Source: Amycolatopsis suaedae (lineage in GTDB: Bacteria; Actinomycetota; Actinomycetes; Mycobacteriales; Pseudonocardiaceae). Taken from it: a stretch of DNA of 64,000 nucleotides. The stretch covers positions 310,001 to 374,000 of the forward strand of contig NZ_SFCC01000001.1 of assembly GCF_004214935.1 (NCBI RefSeq), written 5' to 3'. Position 1 is the stretch's first letter; the number at the start of each line of letters is the position of its first letter. The notes under the pieces are model-generated. The model had not been told where the DNA came from. It saw only the letters and a program-made list of their open reading frames with translations, and did not search any database. The position numbers and the translations under genes are program-made. Positions 33,771 through 43,702 of the stretch are shown piece by piece.

Positions 33771-36700
33771 CCGGCCACGACGACGAGCGCCCCGAGCTGG
33801 TCCTCGGCGTGACCCCGTCCGCGGCGGCCGCGGTCGCGGTCAGCCTGTCCGGCGGAATCGGTGTGCTGGACCTCGGTTCCGGCGGCCCGGGGGCGCGTGG
33901 AGCGCTCGCCACGGCGGCCGAGCGCGCCCGCGGGAACGCGATCGGCGTCCGGGTTCCGGTCGACTGCGGACTGACCGCAGAGGAGGCACACGACCACGCC
34001 GGCCGGATCGATGTGGTGCTGCTGGACTGGGACGCGCCCTGGCAGATCGCCGATATCCCGAACCGCTGTTGCGTGCTGGTCGAGGTGACGTCGGCCCGGC
34101 AGGCCCGCCTGGCCATGGACCTCGGTGCCGACGGCGTGGTGGTGCGCGGCAACGAGGCGGGCGGGCGGGTCAGCGAGCTGGGCTCGTTCGTCCTCCTGCA
34201 GCAGGTGCTCGCCGACGCCGCCACCGCGGTCGAGCCGTACCCGGTCTGGGTGTGCGGCGGCATCGGCCCGCACACCGCGGCGGCCGCGGTCGCCGGGGGA
34301 GCGGCCGGCGTCGTGCTGGACACCCAGCTCGCCCTGCTTCCCGAATCGGGCCTGCCGGACGAGGTCAGGGAGACCATCGCCGGCAGTGACGGCACCGAGA
34401 GCACGGTCACCGGCGGCGTGCGGACGCTGACCCGGCACGGCCGCGCTCCGCTGCCCGTCGGCCAGGACACCTTCCTCGCCGGCCGGTTCACCCAGCGCTA
34501 CGCGACGGTGGCCCGCGCCGTCCGCGCGGTGCTCGCCGCCATCGCCGACCGGGGCAGCGAACCGGTACTGGACAAGGGAAACCGGCTCGCCAGGCGGTTC
34601 GGCACCGCGCTGCCGGTCGCGCAGGGACCGATGACCAGGGTGAGCGACCAGCCCGCGTTCGCGGCGTCGGTCGCCGAGTACGGCGGACTGCCGTTCGTCG
34701 CGCTGGCACTGGCCTCCGGCGAGCAGACCCGGCGGCTGCTCGACGACACCGCGGCCGCACTGGCCGGGCGGCCGTGGGGCGCGGGCCTGCTCGGGTTCGC
34801 GCCACCGGAGGTGCGGGCGGCGCAGTTCGACGCCATCAGGCAGGTCCGCCCGCCCGCGGCCCTCATCGCCGGTGGCCGCCCGGACCAGGCCAGGACACTG
34901 GAAGAGGCGGGGATCGCCACGTTCCTGCACGTCCCGTCGCCGGGCCTGCTCGGCCAGTTCCTCGCCGCTGGTGCCCGCAAGTTCGTCTTCGAGGGCTCCG
35001 AGTGCGGCGGGCACGTCGGCCCGCGGACCAGCTTCTCGCTGTGGGAGTGCCAGGTCGGTGTCCTGGAGGAGTTCCTCGCCGCCGGTGGCCGCGCCGACGA
35101 CGTGCACGTGCTGTTCGCGGGCGGCATCCACGACGCCCGCTCCGCCGCGATGGTCGCCGCGCTCGCCGAACCCCTGGCACGGCGAGGGGTCGGTGTCGGC
35201 GTGCTGATGGGCACGGCCTACCTGTGCACGGAGGAGGCGGTCGCGCACGGCGCGGTCGGCCCGGCGTTCCAGCGCCAGGTGCTGGCGGCCGAACGCACCG
35301 AGCTGCTGGAGACCGCGCCCGGCCACGCCACCCGCTGCGTGCCCAGCCCGTTCACCGAGACCTTCGCCGCCACCGCCGCCGCGCTGCGCGCCGACGGCCA
35401 TGCCGAGCGGGACGTCTGGCAGCGCCTGGAACAGCTCAACGTCGGCAGGCTGCGGGTGGCGAGCAAGGGCCTGCGCCGCGACGGTGACGAGCTGGTCGAG
35501 GTCGGCGAGCAGGCCCAGCTCGACGAGGGCCTGTTCATGGCCGGGCAGGCCGCGCTGCTGCGGGACGAGGTCACCACCATCCGGCAGTTGCACACCGAGG
35601 TCACCGAGGGCGCCGCCCGGTGGCGGGCGCCCCGGCGCCGTACCGAGCCAGCCGAGAACCCCGCGCGGCCACTGGACATCGCGGTGGTCGGCATGTCCTG
35701 CCTGTTCCCCGGCGCCACCGACCTGGCCGGCTACTGGGCCAACGTCCTGGGCAACGTCGACGCCATCCGCGAGGTGCCGCACACCCGGTGGGACCCGGGC
35801 CTGTACTTCGGCGACGACCCCGGTGACACCTCCCGGACACCGTCCAAATGGGGCGGTTTCCTGCCCGAGATCCCGTTCGACGCGCTGCGGTACGGCATTC
35901 CGCCGAACGCGCTCACCGCGATCGAGCCCGTCCAGCTGCTGGCACTGGAGACCGCGCGGCGGGCGCTGGCCGACGCCGGGTACGCCGACGGCGGCTTCGA
36001 CCGCGCGCGCACCGCGGTGGTGTTCGGCGCGGAGGCCTACAGCGACCTGGCCAACGCCACCAACCTGCGCATCACGCTGCCCGCCCACCTCGGCGAGCTG
36101 CCGCCCGAACTGGACGAGCGGCTGCCCCGGCTGACCGAGGACTCCTTCCCCGGCAGGCTGACCAACGTCATCGCCGGCCGCATCGCCAACCGGCTCGACC
36201 TGGGCGGCGCCAGCTACGCCATCGACGCCGCGTGCGGCTCGTCGCTGGCCGCACTGGACGCCGCCTGCAAGGAACTCGGGGCCGGCGCGGCCGACGTCGT
36301 GCTCTGCGGCGGCGCCGACCTGCACAACGGCATCGAGGACTACCTGCTGTTCGCCTCGGTCGGCGCGTTGTCGCCGACCGGGTCCTGCAAACCGTTCGAC
36401 GCCTCGGCCGACGGCATCGCGCTGGGCGAGGGCGTCGCCTGCGTGGTGCTCAAACGGCTCGCCGACGCCGAACGGGACGGTGACCGGATCTACGCCGTGC
36501 TCAAGGGTGTCGGCAGCGGCAGCGACGGGCGCGCGCTCGGGCTGACCGCCCCCAACGCGTCGGGCCAGCGCCGCGCGCTGGAACGGGCCTACCGCGTCGC
36601 CGGCCTGTCCCCGGCGCAGGTCGGGTTGCTGGAGGCACACGGCACCGGCACGGTCGTCGGCGACAGGACCGAGCTGGAAACGCTCACCACGCTGTTCACC

Positions 36701-39700
36701 GAGGCCGGAGCCGACCCCGGGGCCTGCGTGCTGGGGTCGGTGAAGTCGCAGATCGGGCACACCAAGTGCGCCGCGGGCATGGCCGGGCTGATCAAGTCCG
36801 CGCTCGCCGTGTACACCGGCACGCTGCCGCCGACGGCACACGTCAGCGAGCCCAACCCGGCCTGGCGCGACGGCGCGGACCCGTTCGTGTTCCGGTCGGC
36901 GCCCGCCCCGTGGCTGGCCGAACCCACCGCACGGGTAGCCGGGGTGAGCGCGTTCGGCTTCGGCGGCACCAACTTCCACGCCGTCCTCACCGGACACGAC
37001 TCCGCCGGCTGCGTCCGGCAGGGCCTGTCCGAATGGCCGGCCGAACTGTTCACCTTCCGCGGCGCGGCGGCGGCCCAGCGCGCGGGCGAACTGCTCGCCA
37101 AGCTCACCGAGGCCGCCGCGCAGGGACACCCGTGGCGGCTGCGCGACTACGCCAGGACCGCCGCCGCGCAGGCCGCCGCCGACACCGGACCGGTCCGGAT
37201 CGCGCTGGTGGCACGCGACCTGGACCAGCTCGCCGGGCAGCTGCGGGCCGCGGCCGCCGGGCAGGCCGACCCGGACGGCGGGGTGTACCTCGCGCGGGAC
37301 ACCGAGACCGCCCCGGTGGCGGTGCTGTTCCCCGGTCAGGGCAGCCAGCGGCCGGGCATGCTCGCCGAGCTGCTGGTCGCCTTCCCCGAACTCCACCGGT
37401 TCGCCGCCGCGGCCCCCTCGGCGGCGGCGATGTTCCCGCCCGACGCGTTCGACGAGCAGTCACGTGCCGGCCAGGCCGAGCGGCTGCGGGACACCACGAC
37501 GGCGCAGCCCGCGCTCGGCGTCACCGGGCTCGCCGTCCACCACCTGCTGGGCAGGCTCGGCGTGGTCGCCGACGCCTACGCCGGGCACAGCTACGGCGAA
37601 CTGGTGGCGCTGGCCGCCGCCGGGGTGCTCGACCCGCACCGGCTGCTGGAGCTGAGCAGCGCCAGGGCCGAAGCCATCCGCGCGGCCGCCGGAACCGACC
37701 CTGGTGGGATGGCGGCCGTGGCCGCCGCACCCGCGGCGGTCGAGCGGGAGCTGACCGCGGCGGGACTGGCCGGACGGGTGGTCGTGGCCAACCACAACGC
37801 GCCCAGCCAGGTGGTGATCTCCGGACCGGCGCAACCGCTGGCGGCCGCCGTCGCCGCGTTGCGCGCGGCCGGGCTGGCCGTGGTGCCGCTGCGGGTGGCG
37901 TGTGCCTTCCACAGCCCGGTGGTCAGCGGCGCGGGCGAGGCGTTCGCGCGGGCACTGGCCGGCACCCCGCTGCGCGCGCCCGATCGTCCGGTGTGGACGA
38001 ACCGGGCCGCCGGACGGTACCCGGTACGCCCGGACGAGATCCGGGCCGAGCTGGCCGCACAGATCGGTGCGCCGGTGCGGTTCGCCGACCAGATCGAGGC
38101 CATGTACGACAGCGGCGTCCGGGTGTTCGTCGAAGCGGGCCCCGGGCACGTGCTGACCGACCTGGTCGGCGCGATCCTGGACGGCAGACCGCACACCGCG
38201 ATCGCCGTCGAAGGGCGAGGCCGGGGCATTCCCGGGTTCCTGCACGCGGCGGCCGGGCTGGCCGTCGCCGGGGTGGAGCTGTCCACCGGCTGGCTGTTCG
38301 ACGGGCGCGACGCGGCCGACCTGCGCGGCGTGCCGGTGCCACGGCGTCCGGGTTGGACGGTCGACGGCCAGCTGGTGCGCACGGCCGACGGCCAACCCCT
38401 GCCCGGCGGCCTGCGCCCGGCCGGGCCGGTGGTGACGCTGGCCCGGCGGTCCACCCGCGACGAGCTGGTGGCCGACTTCCTGCGCGGCAGCAGGGAGTTC
38501 ATCCAGAACCAGCGTGAGATCATGCTCGGCTACCTCGGCGCCGTGGAGGTGGAACCCGCCACCGTCGCCGAACCCGTGGTGATCGAGCCGGAACCGGAGC
38601 CCGAACCCGAACCGGTACCGGCGACCACGCCGCTGGCCGCCGTCGTCGGCGTCATCGCGCGGCGCACCGGCTACCCGGAGGACATGATCGAGCCGGGCCT
38701 GGACCTGGAAGCCGGGCTCAGCGTCGACTCCATCAAGCGCACCGAGATCGCCGGGGAACTGGCCACGTTGCACCCCGGCGCCCGGGACCGGGTGGACGAC
38801 CTGGTGGCGGCCCGCACCGCGGCCGCGATGGCCGCCGTGCTCGACCCGGCCCCGGTGGCGACCTCCAGCGCCACCCGGTTCCTGGTCGAACCGGTCGAGG
38901 CCTCCGACGGCCTGTACGACCCGGTCGCCCTGGTCGGCGCGACCGTGCTGGTCGCAGGCGGCCCGGCCGAGCTGGCCGAGGAGGTCGCGGGACAGCTGTC
39001 GGCACGAGGCGCGCTCGCCGTCGTCGGCGACCGGGCGGACGGGCCGGTCCAGGGCCTGGTGTCGCTGCACGCCATGGCGGACCACGACGACCCGGTGCTG
39101 CCCGCGGCCTACCCGCTGTTCCGGGAGATCCTGGCCGGCGCGCCCCGCTGGTGTGCCGCCGTCGCGCCCCCGGCGGGCACCGCCGCGCTGGGCCTGCCCG
39201 GCTTCTTCCGGACGCTGGCCCACGAGTACCCGGACACGCAGACCCGGCTGATCCGGCTCGACCCGAACCAGCCGGCCGGGGAGATCGCCCACGCGGTGGC
39301 GACCGAGCTGCAGACCCGCGGCACCGAGCCGGTGATCACCGTCGCCGGCGACACCCGGCTGAGCACCCGGATCGTCCCGGCTCCGCTGGCCGGGACCGGA
39401 ACACCCGACGCCGCCGCACTGGGCCTGTCGCCCGAGTCCGTGGTGCTGCTGGTCGGCGGCGGCCGGGGCATCACCGCCCGGGTCGCGGTCGCACTGGCCC
39501 GCGCGAGCGGCTGCCGGATCGAGCTGGCCGGCCGCACACCGCTGCCCGACGGGCCCGAGCCACCGGACATCGCCCCGGCAGCGGACCTGCCCGCGCTGCG
39601 GTCGGCGCTGGCCGCCCGCGGCGGCCAGACGGCGGTACAGGTGGACCGCATGGCGCGGGAGGTGCTGGCCGCCAGGGAGGTGGCCGCGACCGTCGCGCGG

Positions 39701-40267
39701 CTACGGGAGCTGGGCGGGGTCGGCTACCAGTGCGTCGACGCCACCGACGGCGGCGCGGTACGCAGGCTGGTCAAGCAGGTCCACGCCGAGCACGGCCGGA
39801 TCGACGGCGTCGTGTTCGCCGCCGGGGTGATCGCCGACAAACTGGTGGCTGGCAAGGACCCGGCGACCTTCGCCAGGGTGTACGCCACCAAGGTGGAAGG
39901 TGCCCGGGCGCTGCTCGCAGAGCTGCCGGAAGCGCCCCGGTTCACCGTCTTCTTCGGCAGCATCGCCGCCACTCTGGGCAACGCAGGCCAGGCCGACTAC
40001 GCCGCGGCCAACGACGCACTCGACTCGCTGGGCACCGCGTGGGCGGAGGCCACCGGGGCCAGGGCACTGACCGTCCACTGGGGACCGTGGGCACCGGAGG
40101 GCGTGCACGGCGGGATGGTCAGCCCCGAACTGGCCCGGTCCTACGCCACCAGGGGCATCTCGCTGATCGACCCGGCCGACGGCGTCGATGCGCTGCTGCG
40201 CGAGCTGGCCTGGGGTGACCCGGCGGTGCGCTCGCTCGTCTACGCCGCACCGGGGTGGCCGCGATGA
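33767..40267 (+). CDS. PUFA-synthase-like type I polyketide synthase (NMO-NMO-KS-AT-ACP-KR)
   Basis: 2,166 residues. Two tandem flavin TIM-barrel domains of the nitronate monooxygenase/PfaD type come first (about 1-260, and 268-600 with VAQGPMTRVSD and GSECGGHVGP). Next are a ketosynthase (636-1070; DAACGSS Cys823, EAHGTG His958, GHT His998), an acyltransferase (1185-1480; GHSYGE Ser1275, AFHSP suggesting malonyl), one ACP (DSIKR, Ser1655) and a ketoreductase (1700-2160). The DSIKR ACP and KS type are typical of PUFA, heterocyst-glycolipid and enediyne iterative synthases. With the DH on the next protein, a full reductive cycle is possible. The product is unknown and probably a long acyl chain. 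Confidence 0.88.
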   Translation: MTGHDDERPELVLGVTPSAAAAVAVSLSGGIGVLDLGSGGPGARGALATAAERARGNAIGVRVPVDCGLTAEEAHDHAGRIDVVLLDWDAPWQIADIPNRCCVLVEVTSARQARLAMDLGADGVVVRGNEAGGRVSELGSFVLLQQVLADAATAVEPYPVWVCGGIGPHTAAAAVAGGAAGVVLDTQLALLPESGLPDEVRETIAGSDGTESTVTGGVRTLTRHGRAPLPVGQDTFLAGRFTQRYATVARAVRAVLAAIADRGSEPVLDKGNRLARRFGTALPVAQGPMTRVSDQPAFAASVAEYGGLPFVALALASGEQTRRLLDDTAAALAGRPWGAGLLGFAPPEVRAAQFDAIRQVRPPAALIAGGRPDQARTLEEAGIATFLHVPSPGLLGQFLAAGARKFVFEGSECGGHVGPRTSFSLWECQVGVLEEFLAAGGRADDVHVLFAGGIHDARSAAMVAALAEPLARRGVGVGVLMGTAYLCTEEAVAHGAVGPAFQRQVLAAERTELLETAPGHATRCVPSPFTETFAATAAALRADGHAERDVWQRLEQLNVGRLRVASKGLRRDGDELVEVGEQAQLDEGLFMAGQAALLRDEVTTIRQLHTEVTEGAARWRAPRRRTEPAENPARPLDIAVVGMSCLFPGATDLAGYWANVLGNVDAIREVPHTRWDPGLYFGDDPGDTSRTPSKWGGFLPEIPFDALRYGIPPNALTAIEPVQLLALETARRALADAGYADGGFDRARTAVVFGAEAYSDLANATNLRITLPAHLGELPPELDERLPRLTEDSFPGRLTNVIAGRIANRLDLGGASYAIDAACGSSLAALDAACKELGAGAADVVLCGGADLHNGIEDYLLFASVGALSPTGSCKPFDASADGIALGEGVACVVLKRLADAERDGDRIYAVLKGVGSGSDGRALGLTAPNASGQRRALERAYRVAGLSPAQVGLLEAHGTGTVVGDRTELETLTTLFTEAGADPGACVLGSVKSQIGHTKCAAGMAGLIKSALAVYTGTLPPTAHVSEPNPAWRDGADPFVFRSAPAPWLAEPTARVAGVSAFGFGGTNFHAVLTGHDSAGCVRQGLSEWPAELFTFRGAAAAQRAGELLAKLTEAAAQGHPWRLRDYARTAAAQAAADTGPVRIALVARDLDQLAGQLRAAAAGQADPDGGVYLARDTETAPVAVLFPGQGSQRPGMLAELLVAFPELHRFAAAAPSAAAMFPPDAFDEQSRAGQAERLRDTTTAQPALGVTGLAVHHLLGRLGVVADAYAGHSYGELVALAAAGVLDPHRLLELSSARAEAIRAAAGTDPGGMAAVAAAPAAVERELTAAGLAGRVVVANHNAPSQVVISGPAQPLAAAVAALRAAGLAVVPLRVACAFHSPVVSGAGEAFARALAGTPLRAPDRPVWTNRAAGRYPVRPDEIRAELAAQIGAPVRFADQIEAMYDSGVRVFVEAGPGHVLTDLVGAILDGRPHTAIAVEGRGRGIPGFLHAAAGLAVAGVELSTGWLFDGRDAADLRGVPVPRRPGWTVDGQLVRTADGQPLPGGLRPAGPVVTLARRSTRDELVADFLRGSREFIQNQREIMLGYLGAVEVEPATVAEPVVIEPEPEPEPEPVPATTPLAAVVGVIARRTGYPEDMIEPGLDLEAGLSVDSIKRTEIAGELATLHPGARDRVDDLVAARTAAAMAAVLDPAPVATSSATRFLVEPVEASDGLYDPVALVGATVLVAGGPAELAEEVAGQLSARGALAVVGDRADGPVQGLVSLHAMADHDDPVLPAAYPLFREILAGAPRWCAAVAPPAGTAALGLPGFFRTLAHEYPDTQTRLIRLDPNQPAGEIAHAVATELQTRGTEPVITVAGDTRLSTRIVPAPLAGTGTPDAAALGLSPESVVLLVGGGRGITARVAVALARASGCRIELAGRTPLPDGPEPPDIAPAADLPALRSALAARGGQTAVQVDRMAREVLAAREVAATVARLRELGGVGYQCVDATDGGAVRRLVKQVHAEHGRIDGVVFAAGVIADKLVAGKDPATFARVYATKVEGARALLAELPEAPRFTVFFGSIAATLGNAGQADYAAANDALDSLGTAWAEATGARALTVHWGPWAPEGVHGGMVSPELARSYATRGISLIDPADGVDALLRELAWGDPAVRSLVYAAPGWPR

Positions 40268-42633
40268 CCAGGGAGCTACGGCTGGCCGCCCCGGACACGG
40301 CGGCGCTGGGCGCGAGCCTGGCCGACCCGGCGGCCCGCGGCCGCACCGACGGGCCGGTCCGGCTGGGCATCGTCGACCCGACCCCGCGCAAGCTGGCGCT
40401 GGCCGAACGGGTGATCCGGCAGGGACGGCCGTGGCGGGGCCGTGACGACATCTGGTTCAGCCCGCGGCCGCTGCTGCCCGCCGGGCGGGTCGCGTTCCTG
40501 TTCCCCGGACTGGAAGCCGAGTTCGCGCCCCGGGTGGACGACGTGGCCGCCGTGCTCGGCGGCGAGGTGCCCGAGCTGTCGACCCGCGGCGTCGGCAGGC
40601 ACGCCGCCGCCGTCCTCGGTGTCGCCCGGCTGCTGGACCGCGCGGTGCGGGCGCTGGGGGTGCGGCCGGACGCTGTCGCCGGGCACAGCGTCGGCGAGTG
40701 GGCGGCCATGGTGGCCGGCGGGATCGTGGCCGCCGCCGACTTCGACGCCATGGTCGCCGGAGCAGACCTCGACGGCCTGCGGGTGCCCGGCATCGAGTTC
40801 GCGGTGCTGGGCTGCCCCGCGCAACGGGTCGGCCCGCTGCTCGCCGCCCGGCGCGACGTCGTGCTGTCCCACGACAACTCGCCCGGCCAGACCGTCGTCT
40901 GCGGCCCCGCCGAGGAGTTGCGGGCACTGGTCGACCAGCTGCGGGCGGAGCGGGTGATCTGCCAGCTGCTGCCGTTCCGGTCCGGCTTCCACACCCCGAT
41001 GCTGGCGCCCTACCTGGACGCGTTCGAGGCCGGTGTGCCGAGCCTGCCGATGCGGCCGGCGACCGTGCCGGTGTGGTCGGCCACCACCGCCGGGCCGTTC
41101 CCGGACGACCCGGCCGCGGTACGCGAACTGTGTGTGCGGCACCTGGTCGAACCGGTCCGGTTCCGCGAGCTGGTGCTGGCCATGTACGAGTCGGGAATCC
41201 GCGTGTTCGTCCAGATGGGACCGGGCCAGCTCGGCTCGCTCGTGGCGGACACCCTGCGCGGCCGCGACCACCTGGTGATCGCCGCCAACTCGCCGCACCG
41301 GCCGGGCCTGGCCACCCTGCGCAGGCTGACCACCGCGGTGTGGGCCGAGGGCGGCGGGATCTCCCCGGCCGTCACGGAGTTCACCGCGCTGCTCACCGAG
41401 ACGGCGGCGTCGGTCGCGGCCGTGCTGGAGGCGGTCCGCGAACCGGTGGTGACCGTCGACAGCGAGGAGTCGCTGGAGGTGTCCACCGAGGCCATGCCCT
41501 ACCTGCTCGACCACTGCCTGGCCGAGCAGCGGGCGTCCTGGCCCGACGAGGCCGACCGCAGGCCGGTGGTACCGGGAACGACGATGGTGGAACACCTCGC
41601 GGCCGCCGCCCTGCGCACGGCCCCGGGCAGGCTGGTCACCGAGGTCACCGACGTCCGGTTCCGGCAGTGGCTGGAGCCGGGCCCGGGCCGGCGCGTCCGG
41701 CTGTCGGTGCGGCAGCGGCTGGACCGGCGGCTGGCCGTGTCGCTGGGCGAGCACGCCGACGCGGTGGTGAGCCTGGGCGCTGCCTACCCGCGGCCGCCGG
41801 CCGCGTGGCCGCAGATGGTGGGGGAGCGGCCGCCGTCGATGCCCGCGGGCGAGCTGTACAGCCAGGGGTGGCTGTTCCACGGCCCGGCGTTCCGGGGCCT
41901 GACCCGGACGCACGCGGTGTCGGCACGCGGGATCCGCGGTGAGCTCACCGTGCTGGACGCGCCGGGTGCGCTGCTGGACAGTGTCGGGCACCTGCTCGGT
42001 CACTGGCTGGTCGAGTACCACGGTGAGCGCTACATCGCGTTCCCGGTGCGCATCGACCGGATCCGCTGGCACCACCCGGTACCCGCGCCGGGGTCCACTG
42101 TGGACTGCGAGATCCGGTTCGGCGAGGTGACCGACTCTCTGGTGCGGGCGGACGCGCGGCTGTCCCGGCGGGGCCGGACGCTGGTGACCATCGAGGGCTG
42201 GCACGACGTGCTGTTCCCGGCCGGGCCGCGGGTCCAGTCGGTGCACCGCGGCGCCGGACGCGGCACGCTGTCCACACGCGACGGTGCGGACTGGGTGCTG
42301 GCGGCCGACCTGCTCGCCACGGCCGCGGTGCGGGAGCTGTGCCTGCGCAAGTACCTCGGTACCGGTGAGCGGGAGTGGCTCGACGGATGTCCGCCCGCCG
42401 AGCGGGGCCGCGTGCTGCTGGAGCTGATCGCCGTCAAGGACGCGGTCCGCGGCCTGCTGTGGGACGGCGGTGCCGGGGAGGTGTTCCCCGCCGAGCTGCG
42501 TGCCGAGCGGTCCGGCGGCGGCTACCGGGTGACCGGCAGGCACGGCCGGGTGGTGCCGGACGTGGTGGTCGAGGTGACGAGCGGGCCGGGCCAGGTGGTG
42601 GCCAGGGTGCGCGGACAGGAGGAGACGTCGTGA
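40264..42633 (+). CDS. Acyltransferase-dehydratase subunit of the lipid synthase
   Basis: 789 residues. The N-terminal malonyl/acyltransferase has Ser142 in GHSVGE and His in GFHTP. A double-hotdog PS-DH domain follows (His417 in LLDHCL, VVPGTTMVEH, and Asp572 in LLDSVGH). The last roughly 140 residues (RGRVLLELIAVKDAVRGLLW) look like the C-terminal part of a phosphopantetheinyl transferase, as in enediyne synthases, but the first PPTase metal motif is not evident. It supplies dehydration and perhaps chain loading or transfer for the upstream synthase. Start and stop each overlap their neighbours by 4 bp. Confidence 0.8.
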   Translation: MTRELRLAAPDTAALGASLADPAARGRTDGPVRLGIVDPTPRKLALAERVIRQGRPWRGRDDIWFSPRPLLPAGRVAFLFPGLEAEFAPRVDDVAAVLGGEVPELSTRGVGRHAAAVLGVARLLDRAVRALGVRPDAVAGHSVGEWAAMVAGGIVAAADFDAMVAGADLDGLRVPGIEFAVLGCPAQRVGPLLAARRDVVLSHDNSPGQTVVCGPAEELRALVDQLRAERVICQLLPFRSGFHTPMLAPYLDAFEAGVPSLPMRPATVPVWSATTAGPFPDDPAAVRELCVRHLVEPVRFRELVLAMYESGIRVFVQMGPGQLGSLVADTLRGRDHLVIAANSPHRPGLATLRRLTTAVWAEGGGISPAVTEFTALLTETAASVAAVLEAVREPVVTVDSEESLEVSTEAMPYLLDHCLAEQRASWPDEADRRPVVPGTTMVEHLAAAALRTAPGRLVTEVTDVRFRQWLEPGPGRRVRLSVRQRLDRRLAVSLGEHADAVVSLGAAYPRPPAAWPQMVGERPPSMPAGELYSQGWLFHGPAFRGLTRTHAVSARGIRGELTVLDAPGALLDSVGHLLGHWLVEYHGERYIAFPVRIDRIRWHHPVPAPGSTVDCEIRFGEVTDSLVRADARLSRRGRTLVTIEGWHDVLFPAGPRVQSVHRGAGRGTLSTRDGADWVLAADLLATAAVRELCLRKYLGTGEREWLDGCPPAERGRVLLELIAVKDAVRGLLWDGGAGEVFPAELRAERSGGGYRVTGRHGRVVPDVVVEVTSGPGQVVARVRGQEETS

Positions 42634-42917
42634 CGGACACGGTGCTTGCGGAGATCAGCGCGATGGTGTCCTCGCTGCTGGAAACCTACGGGGTCGACCT
42701 GGACATCGGCAGGGACACCACGTTCCACGAGGACCTCGGCCTGGAGAGCATCGACCTGGTGACGCTCGCGTCGATGCTGGAGGACCGCTACGGGCCGGAG
42801 GTCAACCTGGCGGCGTTCCTGGCCGAGCTGGACATGGACGACGTGATCGGCCTGCGCATCGGCATGCTGGTGGACTTCGTGGCCAGCACCACGAGTGGGG
42901 TGCGGCAGTGGGCGTGA
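42630..42917 (+). CDS. Stand-alone acyl carrier protein
   Basis: 95 residues. The phosphopantetheine serine lies in EDLGLESIDLV, with the usual helix II acidic surface. The GTG start overlaps the upstream stop and follows AGGAGGAG. It differs from the DSIKR-type ACP inside the megasynthase and may receive the finished chain, or serve the hydrolase or transferase step. Acts in the cytoplasm after 4'-phosphopantetheinylation. Confidence 0.85.
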   Translation: MTDTVLAEISAMVSSLLETYGVDLDIGRDTTFHEDLGLESIDLVTLASMLEDRYGPEVNLAAFLAELDMDDVIGLRIGMLVDFVASTTSGVRQWA

Positions 42918-43702
42918 TGGTCGTCAACGGCATCCGCACGCACTACCAGCGGATGCCGGCGAAGAACCGGACCGCGCCGCCGGTCGCGGTCTTCGTGCAC
43001 GGGCTGGGCTACGACAGCCTGGCCAGCTTCTACCTGACGCTGGCCGCACCGGTGTCCGACGCCGGGATCGAGGTGCTCACCTACGACCTGCGGGCCCACG
43101 GCCGTACCGAGCGACCGGCGACGGGCTACCTGGTCAGCGACTTCGTCGCCGACCTCGCCGGGCTGCTCGACGGCGTCGGCATCGGCGGGCCGGTGCACCT
43201 GGTCGGCAACAGCTTCGGCGGGACGGTTGCGTTCGCGTTCGCCGCGGCCCACCCCGAGCGGGTGCGCAGCATCGTGTCGATCGAGTCGGAGCCGCCGACC
43301 GAGCCGTGGGCCGAAAACATGGCCCGCACGCTGGGCGGGGTGGTCGACGGCATGCTCAGCGAGGAGAACCTGGCCTGGCTGGAGGAGAACTACGGCAGCC
43401 ACCACGCCCGGCTGGCGCGGGCGGCCGGGATGATCATCCAGTCGACGAGCATCGTCACGGACGTGCCCCGCGGCCCGCTGCTCGACGTGGCCGGGTTGCG
43501 GCGGATCAGGTGCCCGGTGCTGTCCATCGTGGGCAGTGAGGGGTTCCAGAGCGGTGACCTGACGGCGTTGCAGGCCGCGCTTCCCGACTGCCGCACGGAG
43601 GTGGTGTCCGGCCAGAACCACTCGGTGCTGGTGGAGCGGCACCGCCTGGTGCGGCGCCTGGTCGTCGACTGGGTCAACGAGCAGGAGAGCCGGGCGAGGT
43701 GA
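42908..43702 (+). CDS. Alpha/beta hydrolase, likely chain-release or tailoring
   Basis: 264 residues. Nucleophile Ser102 in GNSFGG, oxyanion-hole region HGLGYDS, acid in IVGSEGF and His in GQNHSVLVE. Its place between the ACP and the glycosyltransferase suggests a thioesterase-like release of the acyl chain, or a later ester hydrolysis. No signal peptide. The GTG at 42908 lies within the end of the ACP gene, a 10-bp overlap; an ATG at 42917 is an alternative. Confidence 0.82.
   Translation: MGVMVVNGIRTHYQRMPAKNRTAPPVAVFVHGLGYDSLASFYLTLAAPVSDAGIEVLTYDLRAHGRTERPATGYLVSDFVADLAGLLDGVGIGGPVHLVGNSFGGTVAFAFAAAHPERVRSIVSIESEPPTEPWAENMARTLGGVVDGMLSEENLAWLEENYGSHHARLARAAGMIIQSTSIVTDVPRGPLLDVAGLRRIRCPVLSIVGSEGFQSGDLTALQAALPDCRTEVVSGQNHSVLVERHRLVRRLVVDWVNEQESRAR

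Noticed and set aside
33491-37396. Open frame of about 1,300 codons antisense to the polyketide synthase
   Set aside because: It is the complement of a well-supported domain series; composition is typical of a shadow frame and no domain is recognisable.
40276-42543. Long minus-strand frame under the AT-DH gene
   Set aside because: His/Gln/Arg-rich shadow; the plus-strand protein has AT and DH catalytic motifs.
33767-42633. Enediyne polyketide synthase
   Set aside because: Domain order is similar, but the NMO barrels in front and the absence of the usual enediyne companion genes (thioesterase E10, E3-E5) argue for a lipid-type product.
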